From: Mycobacterium sp. M26
Lineage (GTDB): Bacteria; Actinomycetota; Actinomycetes; Mycobacteriales; Mycobacteriaceae
Length of the DNA stretch: 64,000 bases
Assembly (NCBI RefSeq): GCF_001494595.1
Contig: NZ_LN929908.1
Location: forward strand, 1,153,716-1,217,715
Direction of reading: 5' to 3'
The stretch's first letter is position 1. Each line of letters begins with the position of its first letter. The notes below the pieces were generated by a model, which was not told the origin of the DNA, made no database searches, and saw nothing but the letters and a program-made list of their open reading frames with translations. Of this stretch, positions 45,066-53,418 are shown in pieces. Both the position numbers and the translations under genes were made by a program.

Positions 45066-45080
45066 GTGGTCGGCGACCAC
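45066..45080. promoter_or_regulatory. 15-bp palindrome before the acyl-CoA dehydrogenase gene
   Basis: GTGGTCG-G-CGACCAC, a perfect palindrome in the 59-base gap between the amidohydrolase and dehydrogenase genes, just before the ribosome site. It may be a small RNA hairpin tuning the downstream gene or an operator of another regulator. Confidence 0.35.
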
Positions 45081-45101
45081 AGGAGGGAATGGAGGACGGC
45101 C

Positions 45102-46280
45102 ATGTCCGGCGGCATGAGCTTCGAGCTCACCGAAGATCAGGAACTCATCCGGAAATCGGTGCGGGAGTTGGCGGCCCGCTTCGACGACCAGTACTGGATG
45201 GAGAAGGACCAGGCGCACGAATTCCCGCAGGAGTTCTACGACGCCATCGCCTCAGGCGGCTGGCTGGGCATGACCATCCCCGAGGAGTACGGCGGGCACG
45301 GGCTGGGCATCACCGAGGCCACCATCCTCGCCGAGGAGGTGGCGCGGTCGGGAGGCGGAATGAATGCCGCCAGCGCCATCCACATGTCTATCTTCGGGAT
45401 GCAGCCGGTGGTGGTGTACGGCTCCGAGGAGCTCAAGGCCCGTACCCTGCCGCGGATCGTCAACGGTGACCTGCACGTGTGTTTCGGTGTCACCGAACCC
45501 GGGGCCGGCCTGGACACCTCGCGGATCACCACCTTCGCCCGCCGCGATGGCGACAGCTATGTGGTCACCGGCCGAAAGGTGTGGATCTCCAAGGCACTCG
45601 AGTCCGAGAAGATCCTGCTGCTGACCCGCACCACCCCGTACGACGAGGTGCAGAAGAAGACCGACGGCATGACGCTGTTCATGACCGACCTCGACCGCAA
45701 CCACGTCGACATCCGCCCCATCCCGAAGATGGGCCGCAACGCCGTGTCGTCCAACGAACTGTTCATCGACGAACTCCGGATTCCTGTCGAGGACCGGGTC
45801 GGCGAGGAAGGCAACGGCTTCTCCTACATCCTGCACGGGCTGAACCCGGAGCGGATGCTCATCGCGGCCGAGGCGCTCGGCATCGGCCGGGCCGCCCTGG
45901 ACCGGGCGGTCAAGTACGCCACCGAGCGAGTGGTGTTCGACCGCCCGATCGGGATGAACCAGGGCATCCAGTTCCCGCTGGCGGACTCACTGGCCCGGCT
46001 GGATGCCGCCGAGCTGATCCTGCGCAAGGCGACCTGGCTCTACGACAACGGCAAGTCCTGCGGCCGGGAGGCCAACACCGCGAAGTATCTGTGCGCTGAT
46101 GCCGGTTTCGCCGCGGCCGACCGCGCCCTGCAGACCCACGGCGGTATGGGTTATGCCGAGGAGTACCACGTTTCGCGGTTCTTCCGAGAGTCGCGGCTGA
46201 TGAAGATCGCCCCGGTCAGCCAGGAGATGATCCTGAACTTCCTCGGCTCGCACGTGCTGGGACTGCCGAGGAGCTACTAG
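45102..46280 (+). CDS. Acyl-CoA dehydrogenase (homotetrameric type)
   Basis: 392 residues from ATG 45102 (GGAGGACGGCC upstream). Standard full-length fold: VCFGVTEPGAGLDTSRITTFA, KVWISKALESEKILLL, then THGGMGYAEEYHVSRFFRESRLMKIAPVSQEMILN, with the pattern of short/branched-chain enzymes. Catalytic Glu is probably in GGMGYAEEY. It dehydrogenates a medium or branched acyl-CoA. Next gene starts 34 bases later. Confidence 0.9.
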   Translation: MSGGMSFELTEDQELIRKSVRELAARFDDQYWMEKDQAHEFPQEFYDAIASGGWLGMTIPEEYGGHGLGITEATILAEEVARSGGGMNAASAIHMSIFGMQPVVVYGSEELKARTLPRIVNGDLHVCFGVTEPGAGLDTSRITTFARRDGDSYVVTGRKVWISKALESEKILLLTRTTPYDEVQKKTDGMTLFMTDLDRNHVDIRPIPKMGRNAVSSNELFIDELRIPVEDRVGEEGNGFSYILHGLNPERMLIAAEALGIGRAALDRAVKYATERVVFDRPIGMNQGIQFPLADSLARLDAAELILRKATWLYDNGKSCGREANTAKYLCADAGFAAADRALQTHGGMGYAEEYHVSRFFRESRLMKIAPVSQEMILNFLGSHVLGLPRSY

Positions 46281-46314
46281 TGGCCGCTGCTGTGGCCCTC
46301 CGTATGGTGATGTG

Positions 46315-47520
46315 ATGTCTTCTGCTGACCAGCCGGCCGCCCCACTGGCCGGCGTCACCGTCGTGGCCCTTGAACAGGCCGTCTCCGCGCCGATGTGCAC
46401 CCGGGTACTCGCCGACTTCGGCGCCCGGGTGATCAAGATCGAGAATCCGGCCGGCGGCGATTTCGCCCGGCACTACGACGACGTGGTGAACGGCCTGGCC
46501 GCCCATTTCGTCTGGGCCAATCGCAACAAGGAGTCGGTGGCGCTGGACCTGAAATCGGCTGCCGGACTTGATGTCCTGCATCGCCTGCTGGATCGTGCCG
46601 ACGCGCTGGTGTCCAACCTCGCGCCGGGCTCCACCGCCCGCCTGGGCATCTCGGCGCAGCAGCTGCGCGAACGTCACCCCGATGTGATCGCCGTCGAGAT
46701 CGACGGCTACGGCGCCGGTGGCCCCTTGTCGGCGAAGCGGGCCTACGATCTGCTGGCCCAGGCCGAGTCCGGATCCTGCGCGGTCACCGGCTATCCCGGG
46801 ATGCCGGCCAAACCCGGCCCGCCGATCGCCGACATCTCCACGGGCCTGTACTCGGCGCTGTCGATCATGGCGCTGCTGTACTCCCGCACCCAGGGGGACC
46901 GCCGCGGCGGGGCGGTCAACGTCAGCCTCTTCGACACCATGATGGACCTGATGGGCTACCCCCTGACCTACACCCAGCATTCCGGTGTCGACCAGCAGCC
47001 CCTGGGCATGAGCTCACCGGCGGTGGCGCCGTACGGGGCCTACCAGACCGCCGACGGCCAGACGGTGGTGCTCGGCACCACCAACGACCGCGAATGGCAG
47101 CGGCTGGCCCGCGAGATCATCGACCGCCCCGATCTCGCCGAGGATCCGCGCTTCGCGTCGAACTCCGATCGCGTGGCCAATCGCAACGTCCTCGACGAGG
47201 CCATCCAAACCTGGTGTGCCGGGCACGATCTCGACCACATCCAGAAGACGGCCGACACGGCGGGGATCGGCAATGCCCGGTACAACCTGCCCAGCGAGGT
47301 GCTCGGCCATCCGCAGCTGCGTGACCGCGATCGCTGGCGTTCCGTCTCGACCACCGGCGGCCCCATCCAGGCCATTCTGCCGCCGCCGATCATCGAGGGT
47401 TACGAACAACCGATGGGCCCGGTGCCCGGCCTCGGCGAGCACACCGATGCGGTGCTGACCGAGCTGGGGCTGTCGGGCGAGGAGATCAGCCGCCTGCGTG
47501 ACCAGGGGGCCGTCGCGTGA
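46315..47520 (+). CDS. Class III CoA-transferase (CaiB/BaiF)
   Basis: 401 residues from ATG 46315 (an extra codon at 46312 is possible). LAGVTVVALEQAVSAPMCTRVLADFGARVIKIE at the N terminus, WANRNKESVALDL, and the catalytic Asp in ADISTGLYSALS. The enzyme passes CoA between dicarboxylic or hydroxy acids. Same strand and close spacing with the dehydrogenase before and the thiolase after, which together form a beta-oxidation-type operon. Confidence 0.9.
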   Translation: MSSADQPAAPLAGVTVVALEQAVSAPMCTRVLADFGARVIKIENPAGGDFARHYDDVVNGLAAHFVWANRNKESVALDLKSAAGLDVLHRLLDRADALVSNLAPGSTARLGISAQQLRERHPDVIAVEIDGYGAGGPLSAKRAYDLLAQAESGSCAVTGYPGMPAKPGPPIADISTGLYSALSIMALLYSRTQGDRRGGAVNVSLFDTMMDLMGYPLTYTQHSGVDQQPLGMSSPAVAPYGAYQTADGQTVVLGTTNDREWQRLAREIIDRPDLAEDPRFASNSDRVANRNVLDEAIQTWCAGHDLDHIQKTADTAGIGNARYNLPSEVLGHPQLRDRDRWRSVSTTGGPIQAILPPPIIEGYEQPMGPVPGLGEHTDAVLTELGLSGEEISRLRDQGAVA

Positions 47521-47550
47521 ACAGAGTTGGATGAACAGAGAGGAAAAGCC

Positions 47551-48696
47551 ATGAGGGACGCGGTGATCGTCGAGGCGGTCCGTACCCCGGTTGGCAAGCG
47601 CAACGGCGGACTGTCCGGGGTGCACGCCGCGGATCTGTCGGCCGTGGTGCTGGGCGCGCTGGTGGACCGGACCGGCCTGGACCCGTCGACCGTCGACGAC
47701 GTGGTGTGGGGCTGTGTCTCCCAGGTGGGTGACCAGTCGAGCAACATCGGCCGGTTCGCGGTCCTGGCTGCAGGCTGGCCGGAATCCATCCCCGGGACCA
47801 CGGTCAACCGGGCCTGCGGATCCAGCCAACAGGCGCTGGATTTCGCGGCCCAGGCCGTGATGAGCGGCCAGCAGGACGTCGTGGTGGCCGGCGGCGTGGA
47901 GGTGATGAGTCGTGTCCCGCTCGGGTCGGCCCGGGCCACCGGTATGCCGTACGGCCCGAAAGTACTTGCCCGGTATGACGATTTCTCGTTCAACCAGGGC
48001 ATCTCGGCGGAGCTGATCGCGCAGAAGTGGGGCTTTTCCCGCACCGATCTCGACGAGTACTCGGCGCGCTCCCATGAATTGGCCGCCGCCGCCCAGGATC
48101 GCGGTGCCTTCACCGACCAGATCGTGCCGGTTCCCACCGACGGCGGAACCGTCACCGCCGACGAGGGCATCCGGCGGGGTACCACCGCCGAGAAGCTGGC
48201 CGCCCTCAAGCCCGCCTTCACCGACGACGGCGTGATCCACGCCGGGAATTCATCGCAGATCTCCGACGGCGCGGCCGCTCTGCTGGTGACCACGTCCGAA
48301 CATGCTGCGGCCCAGGGCTGGACACCGCTGGCCCGCTACGTCGCGGGTGCGGTGGCCGGTGCCGATCCGGTGCTGATGCTCACCGGGCCGATCCCCGCCA
48401 CCCAGAAGGTGCTGGCCAAGACCGGGCTGAGCGTCGAGGACATCGGCGTGTTCGAGGTCAACGAGGCCTTCGCCCCGGTTCCGCTGGCATGGCTGGCCGA
48501 CACCGGCGCCGATGCGCAGCGGCTCAATCCCCTCGGCGGGGCGATCGCGCTTGGTCATCCGCTGGGCGGATCGGGAGCGGTGCTGATGACCCGGATGCTG
48601 CATCACATGCGCGACAACAACATTCGCTACGGCCTGCAGACGATGTGCGAGGGCGGCGGCACCGCCAACGCCACCGTCGTCGAGCTCATCGGCTGA
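47551..48696 (+). CDS. Acetyl-CoA acetyltransferase (thiolase)
   Basis: 381 residues from ATG 47551, with AGAGAGG upstream. Nucleophilic Cys in NRACGSSQQAL, VNEAFAPVPLAW, GGAIALGHPLGGSGA with the catalytic His, and the second Cys in MCEGGGTANATV. Cleaves 3-oxoacyl-CoA, unlike the duplicated thiolase at 34825 with an unmodified fold. Between a CoA-transferase and an acyl-CoA dehydrogenase gene. Confidence 0.92.
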   Translation: MRDAVIVEAVRTPVGKRNGGLSGVHAADLSAVVLGALVDRTGLDPSTVDDVVWGCVSQVGDQSSNIGRFAVLAAGWPESIPGTTVNRACGSSQQALDFAAQAVMSGQQDVVVAGGVEVMSRVPLGSARATGMPYGPKVLARYDDFSFNQGISAELIAQKWGFSRTDLDEYSARSHELAAAAQDRGAFTDQIVPVPTDGGTVTADEGIRRGTTAEKLAALKPAFTDDGVIHAGNSSQISDGAAALLVTTSEHAAAQGWTPLARYVAGAVAGADPVLMLTGPIPATQKVLAKTGLSVEDIGVFEVNEAFAPVPLAWLADTGADAQRLNPLGGAIALGHPLGGSGAVLMTRMLHHMRDNNIRYGLQTMCEGGGTANATVVELIG

Positions 48697-48708
48697 TCAG
48701 GGGGAGTC

Positions 48709-49857
48709 ATGCGCCGCGATCTCTTCACCGAAGACCACGAGGCATTCCGCCAGCTCGCCCGCGACTTCGTCGAGAAGGAGGTGGTGCCGCACTATCCCGA
48801 GTGGGAGAAGGGCGGCCGGATGCCTCGCGACGTCTTCAAACAGATGGGCGCCCTGGGCATGCTCGGCATGGCCATCCCCGAGGAGCATGGCGGGGCCGGG
48901 ATGCCCGACTACCGCTACAACGTGGTGCTGCAGGAGGAGGCGGCCCGCGCGCTGGTCACCCTGTCGACGGTGCGCACCCAGCTCGAGGTGATCCTGCCGT
49001 ACTTCCTGCACTACGCGAATGCCGAACAGCGGCAACGCTGGTTCCCCGGGCTGGCCGACGGCACCCTGCTCACCGCGGTGGCGATGACCGAGCCGGGGAC
49101 CGGTTCGGATCTGGCCGGGGTGCGCACCACCGCGGTGCGCGACGGCGACCATTACGTAATCAACGGCGCCAAGACCTTCATCACCGGCGGCATGCAGGCC
49201 GATCTGGTGATCGTCGTGGCCCGCACGTCGACCGACCCGGACAACCGGCGCAAGGGTCTGACGCTGCTGGTCGTCGAGGACGGAATGGCGGGCTTCACCC
49301 GCGGCCGCGAGCTGGAGAAGATGGGCTGCAAGGTGCAGGACACCGCCGAGCTGTCGTTCGTCGATGTCCGGGTGCCGGCGACCAATGTGCTGGGGGAGGA
49401 AGGCGAGGCGTTCTCCTACCTCGGCCACAATCTCCCGCAGGAACGGCTGACCGTCGCTGTCGGCTCGGTGGCCCAGGCTCGGTCGGCGATCGCCGCGGCC
49501 ATTGACTACACCCGCGACCGCAAGGCCTTCGGCACCCCTGTCGCCTCGTTTCAGAACACCAAGTTCGAACTCGCCGCCTGCTCGACGGAGGTCGAGGCCG
49601 CCCAGGCGATGCTCGACCGGGCGGTGGCACTGCACGTCGAGGGCGAGCTCAGCGGCGCCGATGCGGCGCGGGTCAAGCTGTTCTGCACCGAGATGCAGCA
49701 GCGGGTGGTGGACCGTTGCCTGCAGCTCTTCGGCGGCTACGGCTACATGATGGAGTACCCCATCGCCCGGCTGTACACGGATGCTCGAGTGGCCCGGATA
49801 TACGCCGGTACCAGTGAGGTCATGAAGGTCATCATCGCCAAATCGCTGGGGCTCTGA
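48709..49857 (+). CDS. Acyl-CoA dehydrogenase (homotetrameric type)
   Basis: 382 residues. Full-length fold with LTAVAMTEPGTGSDLAGVRTTA, KTFITGGMQADLVIVV, and GYGYMMEYPIARLYTDARVARIYAGTSEVMK, close to long-chain or glutaryl/citronellyl-type enzymes. The catalytic Glu is likely in YAGTSEVMK. Twelve bases after the thiolase. Last gene before the second TetR region. Confidence 0.9.
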   Translation: MRRDLFTEDHEAFRQLARDFVEKEVVPHYPEWEKGGRMPRDVFKQMGALGMLGMAIPEEHGGAGMPDYRYNVVLQEEAARALVTLSTVRTQLEVILPYFLHYANAEQRQRWFPGLADGTLLTAVAMTEPGTGSDLAGVRTTAVRDGDHYVINGAKTFITGGMQADLVIVVARTSTDPDNRRKGLTLLVVEDGMAGFTRGRELEKMGCKVQDTAELSFVDVRVPATNVLGEEGEAFSYLGHNLPQERLTVAVGSVAQARSAIAAAIDYTRDRKAFGTPVASFQNTKFELAACSTEVEAAQAMLDRAVALHVEGELSGADAARVKLFCTEMQQRVVDRCLQLFGGYGYMMEYPIARLYTDARVARIYAGTSEVMKVIIAKSLGL

Positions 49858-49956
49858 GGCAGCGAGATCGACCTCAGCATCGTCGTTCCGTCCTGCTCAC
49901 CACCCTGGCGTAGATCTGTCGCTGACTTTCTGCGCTGAGACCCTTGTCACATCGCC

Positions 49957-49992
49957 CAAACCAACCTACTGTGTGTTCACTAGGTTGGTTTG
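49957..49992. promoter_or_regulatory. Operator of the second TetR: 12-bp-arm inverted repeat
   Basis: CAAACCAACCTA and TAGGTTGGTTTG, perfect complements separated by 12 bases. The right arm ends 15 bases before the TetR start codon. Sequence is unrelated to the GAGAAT motif, so a distinct regulator, most simply the adjacent TetR itself, should bind it. Confidence 0.75.
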
Positions 49993-50007
49993 TGCGAAAG
50001 GAGCCCG

Positions 50008-50616
50008 GTGACCTCGACCCGCCCCTACGCCACCCTTCTCGCGAAGGGGGAGGACCGTAAGCAGCGGATCCTCGAGGTCGCGCAACGACTCCTGGCCCGC
50101 AACGGCTGGCGCAACACCACCTTGGCCCAGATCGCCAAGGAAGCCGGGGTCACCCCGGCTGGCCTGCTGCACCACTTCGAGTCCAAAGAACAGCTGTTGC
50201 ACGCGGTGCTCGACGCCCGCGATGCCGATGACGTCGAGCACGCCGATCTGCATACCGGCGACCTCGCCGAGGCCATCGCCAGTGCGGCCGAGCGCTTCGA
50301 ACGGTCCCCTGAGCTGGTCGGCACATTCGCGGTGCTGATGGCCGAGAACATCGCGCCCGACGCCCCGCTGCACGACCGCCTGGTGAGTCGCTACCGCGAC
50401 GCGGTGAAGATCATCGCCAACCGGATCAGCGTCGGTCAGGCCGAGGGCCGCTACCGACAAGACCTGAACCCGGCCATCAAGGCCGTGGAAATCCTGGCAT
50501 TTGTGAACGGAATGGAGACCTCATGGCTACTCGATCCCTCGATACCGCTGACCGATGTGTTCCGGGAGTATTCCCGATCTCTGGCGAAGCAACTGGCACC
50601 GGTCGCCGAATCATGA
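50008..50616 (+). CDS. TetR-family regulator (second)
   Basis: 202 residues from GTG 50008, chosen over TTG 49990 because GAAAGGAG is right in front. TetR helix-turn-helix at about 29-60 (RNTTLAQIAKEAGVTPAGLLHHF) and a ligand domain ending in a helix rich in Arg and Ser. The inverted repeat over its promoter implies autoregulation. Its stop overlaps the next gene (ATGA). Confidence 0.88.
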   Translation: MTSTRPYATLLAKGEDRKQRILEVAQRLLARNGWRNTTLAQIAKEAGVTPAGLLHHFESKEQLLHAVLDARDADDVEHADLHTGDLAEAIASAAERFERSPELVGTFAVLMAENIAPDAPLHDRLVSRYRDAVKIIANRISVGQAEGRYRQDLNPAIKAVEILAFVNGMETSWLLDPSIPLTDVFREYSRSLAKQLAPVAES

Positions 50617-51119
50617 GGTACCGGCTCGACGTCGTCGCGCCGTCGGTGGCCGAGGCGGTCCGGTATGCCGGTGGCTGGATGTTCGACCGGGTGATGGCCG
50701 GGTGGGACGTCAACGTTCTGGTGCCGCACCCCGAGGACATCCGGCCGCTGTCGATCCTCGGGGCGCAGACCGTCGACTACGAATCGGTGATCGCCGCCGG
50801 TGACGACCAGCCGCACCCGCAGGCGCTGGCGGTGGCGGCCGATCTCATCGAGCGCGACGCCCGGGTGCGCGAGGGCGTGCGCCGGGCGCTGGACCACGGC
50901 ATGACCGAGGTGGCGCTCTGGGGCGATACCCAACCCGAAACCCTGGGCCGCGGAGTCGATTCCGTACAGCACCGCCTCAGCGCGGCGGCTCGGGTCTTCA
51001 AGGCTCAGGCACTGGCCGCGGCCGAGGTGGCCGATCTCGCGGTCGCCCCGGTCGAGACCTTCCACAGTGGGGCGATGACCTGCCCGCCGATCGGCGCCGA
51101 CCTGGTTCCGGCCGGCTAA
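50613..51119 (+). CDS. Protein of unknown function coupled to TetR
   Basis: 168 residues from ATG 50613, overlapping the TetR stop by four bases. Contains YAGGWMFDRVMAGWDVNVLVP and an Ala-rich helical second half with GMTEVALWGDTQPETLGRGVDSVQHRL. No cofactor motif, no signal peptide and no membrane helix. Coupled expression suggests it modifies or senses the effector of the regulator. Not recognised. Confidence 0.7.
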   Translation: MRYRLDVVAPSVAEAVRYAGGWMFDRVMAGWDVNVLVPHPEDIRPLSILGAQTVDYESVIAAGDDQPHPQALAVAADLIERDARVREGVRRALDHGMTEVALWGDTQPETLGRGVDSVQHRLSAAARVFKAQALAAAEVADLAVAPVETFHSGAMTCPPIGADLVPAG

Positions 51120-51122
51120 GCC

Positions 51123-51314
51123 TCACTCCCGGATCGAGATCGCCTGCCGCGGGCACTGCCGGACGGCGTCGCGGATCTGTGCCTCGTTCTCCGGGGTGAC
51201 CTCGTCGGTGAGCACGTGTAGGTAGTCCTGCTCGTCGACCTGGAACACCTCCGGGATGATGCCCATACAGATCGCATTGGCCTCACACAGGCCGAAATCC
51301 ACTTCGATCTTCAT
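51123..51314 (-). CDS. 3Fe-4S ferredoxin, P450 partner
   Basis: 63 residues, ATG overlapping the P450 stop by four bases. Cys10, Cys16 and Cys54 with Ala13 where the fourth Cys of a 4Fe-4S cluster would be, giving a CxxxxxC...CP pattern typical of actinobacterial P450 ferredoxins. Electron donor for the P450 encoded just upstream on the same strand. Confidence 0.92.
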   Translation of the reverse strand: MKIEVDFGLCEANAICMGIIPEVFQVDEQDYLHVLTDEVTPENEAQIRDAVRQCPRQAISIRE

Positions 51315-52513
51315 CGCAGCACCTTGACCGGAACGCTGTGCCAGCCCGCGACATTCTGCATGTGAACCCGCGAGAGGCGGTCCCACTGGACCTCGTAGCG
51401 CGGCATGAAATCGAGTAGCCGCTCGAGTGCCAGCGCGCTCTCCATCCGTGCCAGCGCCGCACCCAAACAGCTGTGGATGCCGTAGCCAAGGCCGAGGTTC
51501 TGCGCCTCGGTGCGGTCCCGGTCGATGTCGAACCTGTCGGCGTCGGTGAATGCCCGCGGGTCCCGGTTGGCCGCCGCGCCGATCAGGAACACCGGTTTGC
51601 CCGCCGGGATCGTGACACCGTGCAGCGTCTTCTCCTTCAGCGAGTAGCGCACGTTGTACTGCACCGGGCCCTCGTAGCGCAGCAGCTCCTCGACCGCGGC
51701 GGGGATCTTGCTGCGGTCGTCGAGCAGCATCTGCCACTGCTCGGGGAACCGGGCAAAGATCACCGCGGCGTTGCCCATCAGCTTGGTCACCGTCTCGGCG
51801 CCGGCGCCACCGAGAAGCGTTGCGAATCCGCAGATTTCGATGTCGTCGAGCTTGCGCATGTTGCCGTCGTCATCGGGGATCTCGGCCGCGATCAGCTTGC
51901 TGATCATGTCGTCCTGCGGGTTCTGCCGGCGTTCCTGGACCAGGGCGTAGTAGTACATGGCTGTCTCGATGTTGGCCTGCATACCGGCTTCGCTGACCCC
52001 GATCTGGCCGGGTTCCCGGTGCAGGGAGGTGTCGATCCAGACCCGCACCTGCTGGCGGTACTCCTCGGGCACACCCGCCATGCGGGTGATGACCTCCACG
52101 GGGAAGGGTCCCGAGAAATCCTGGACGACGTCGAAGTCGTCGGGGTTGGCTGCCGACAGGAACCGGTCGATCTGCTCGATCACGGTCTCCCGCTGCGCCT
52201 CGACGGCACGCGGGGTGAAGGCCTTGTTGAGCAGGCTGCGCATGTGCCGGTGCTCAGGGGGGTCCATGAAGATGATCGATTTCGGCGGCGGCTCCGGTGA
52301 CTGGACCATGGCGAGGTCGCAGCCACGCGCCGAGGAGAAGGTCTCGTGGTCCTTCATCGCGTCGGCCACGTCCTCGTGCCGGGTCAGCGCGTAGAAATCC
52401 ATCCCGGGGTGGTAGTAGACAGGAGCTTCGTCCTGCATCCGCCGATAGATGTCGAACGGGTTGTTGAAGAACTCTTCCGAGAAGGGGTCGAAGACGAGTT
52501 CGGCCTGTGTCAT
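51311..52513 (-). CDS. Cytochrome P450
   Basis: 400 residues. Heme-binding segment LGLGYGIHSCLG with the axial Cys near residue 348; the usual first Phe is Leu. The I-helix reads LLGGAGAETVTKL, in which the acid-alcohol pair is Glu-Thr. ExxR is in EELLRYEG. Soluble bacterial P450 likely hydroxylating a terpenoid- or steroid-like compound; family number cannot be given. Coupled with the adjacent ferredoxin. An inverted repeat lies in its promoter. Confidence 0.92.
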   Translation of the reverse strand: MTQAELVFDPFSEEFFNNPFDIYRRMQDEAPVYYHPGMDFYALTRHEDVADAMKDHETFSSARGCDLAMVQSPEPPPKSIIFMDPPEHRHMRSLLNKAFTPRAVEAQRETVIEQIDRFLSAANPDDFDVVQDFSGPFPVEVITRMAGVPEEYRQQVRVWIDTSLHREPGQIGVSEAGMQANIETAMYYYALVQERRQNPQDDMISKLIAAEIPDDDGNMRKLDDIEICGFATLLGGAGAETVTKLMGNAAVIFARFPEQWQMLLDDRSKIPAAVEELLRYEGPVQYNVRYSLKEKTLHGVTIPAGKPVFLIGAAANRDPRAFTDADRFDIDRDRTEAQNLGLGYGIHSCLGAALARMESALALERLLDFMPRYEVQWDRLSRVHMQNVAGWHSVPVKVLR

Positions 52514-52541
52514 TGCGTTCTCCTGCGAGGCGGGGCAGAGA

Positions 52542-52569
52542 CGTTACGGATCGTCGGTTGATCGTAACG
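52542..52569. promoter_or_regulatory. Imperfect inverted repeat in the P450 promoter
   Basis: CGTTACGgATC ... GATcGTAACG over 28 bases, 29 bases before the P450 ATG. The arms differ by one inserted base. It has no resemblance to either TetR operator. Perhaps an operator for an external regulator. Confidence 0.45.
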
Positions 52570-52608
52570 CTAACAGTGTGCGCAGCGGGAGAGCTGAAGA
52601 CCGCTGAA

Positions 52609-53418
52609 TCAGGACTTTTTCCGACCGTGCAACCCGGCGTCGACGACCTCGCCGAGCAGGCCGAGATCGCCACCAAGTTGTGCCACGGTGGAGCGGACGA
52701 CGGCGACATCCTTGCCGATGAACTCACCGACAGCCGCGATGAAACCCTCTGCCGACCCGGCGGCGGCGATGCTGGTCAGGGCGCGGCTGGTCGCGCTGCC
52801 ATGCGGCAGGGCGGACAGCAGGGTGGACTCGTCGACGCCGAACCGGCCGGCCAGCCGGACACCCTCGGCGACGATTCCGATCTGGGCGGCGAACATCGTG
52901 TTGTTGACGAGTTTGACCAGCTGCCCGCTGCCCAGTGGCCCGACGTGCAGCACCGGGTCGCCGTAGCCGGCCAGCACCGGGCGAACCCTGTCGAGGACTT
53001 CGGCGTCGCCGCCGACGAACAGGGTCACCGTCCCGGCGGCGATATCGTGCGGGCCGCCGCTGACCGGGGCATCGACCACGTCGACTCCGCGCTCGCGGCC
53101 GCGTTCGGCCAGTGCCTGCACGGTGCGCGGGCTGCCGGTGGTGTGCACGACGAGCACCGAACCGGGCGGCATCGCCGCGATCAGGCCGTCGTCGAGGCAG
53201 ATCTGGCGGACCTGTTCGTCGGTGAACACACACACCACCACCGCATCGGCACCGTCGGCGACGGCGCCGAGGTTGTCGACCGGACGGGCTCCCAATTCGG
53301 CCACCGCCGAACGCTTTTCCGCGCTGCGTCCAAAAACGGTCACGTCGTGGCCGGCGGCGACCAGGCGGGCCACCATCGGGGCGCCCATCCGCCCGGCGCC
53401 CACGAAGCCGACCTTCAT
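52609..53418 (-). CDS. Beta-hydroxyacid (3-hydroxyisobutyrate-like) dehydrogenase
   Basis: 269 residues. NAD(P)-binding VGAGRMGAPM (6-15), substrate loop DAPVSGGPHDIAAGTVT, and catalytic Lys in GSGQLVKLVNN. Oxidises a 3-hydroxy acid to a semialdehyde or, in reverse, reduces an aldehyde. Paired head-to-tail with a close paralogue (4-base overlap), which suggests a heteromer or two successive steps. Confidence 0.9.
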   Translation of the reverse strand: MKVGFVGAGRMGAPMVARLVAAGHDVTVFGRSAEKRSAVAELGARPVDNLGAVADGADAVVVCVFTDEQVRQICLDDGLIAAMPPGSVLVVHTTGSPRTVQALAERGRERGVDVVDAPVSGGPHDIAAGTVTLFVGGDAEVLDRVRPVLAGYGDPVLHVGPLGSGQLVKLVNNTMFAAQIGIVAEGVRLAGRFGVDESTLLSALPHGSATSRALTSIAAAGSAEGFIAAVGEFIGKDVAVVRSTVAQLGGDLGLLGEVVDAGLHGRKKS

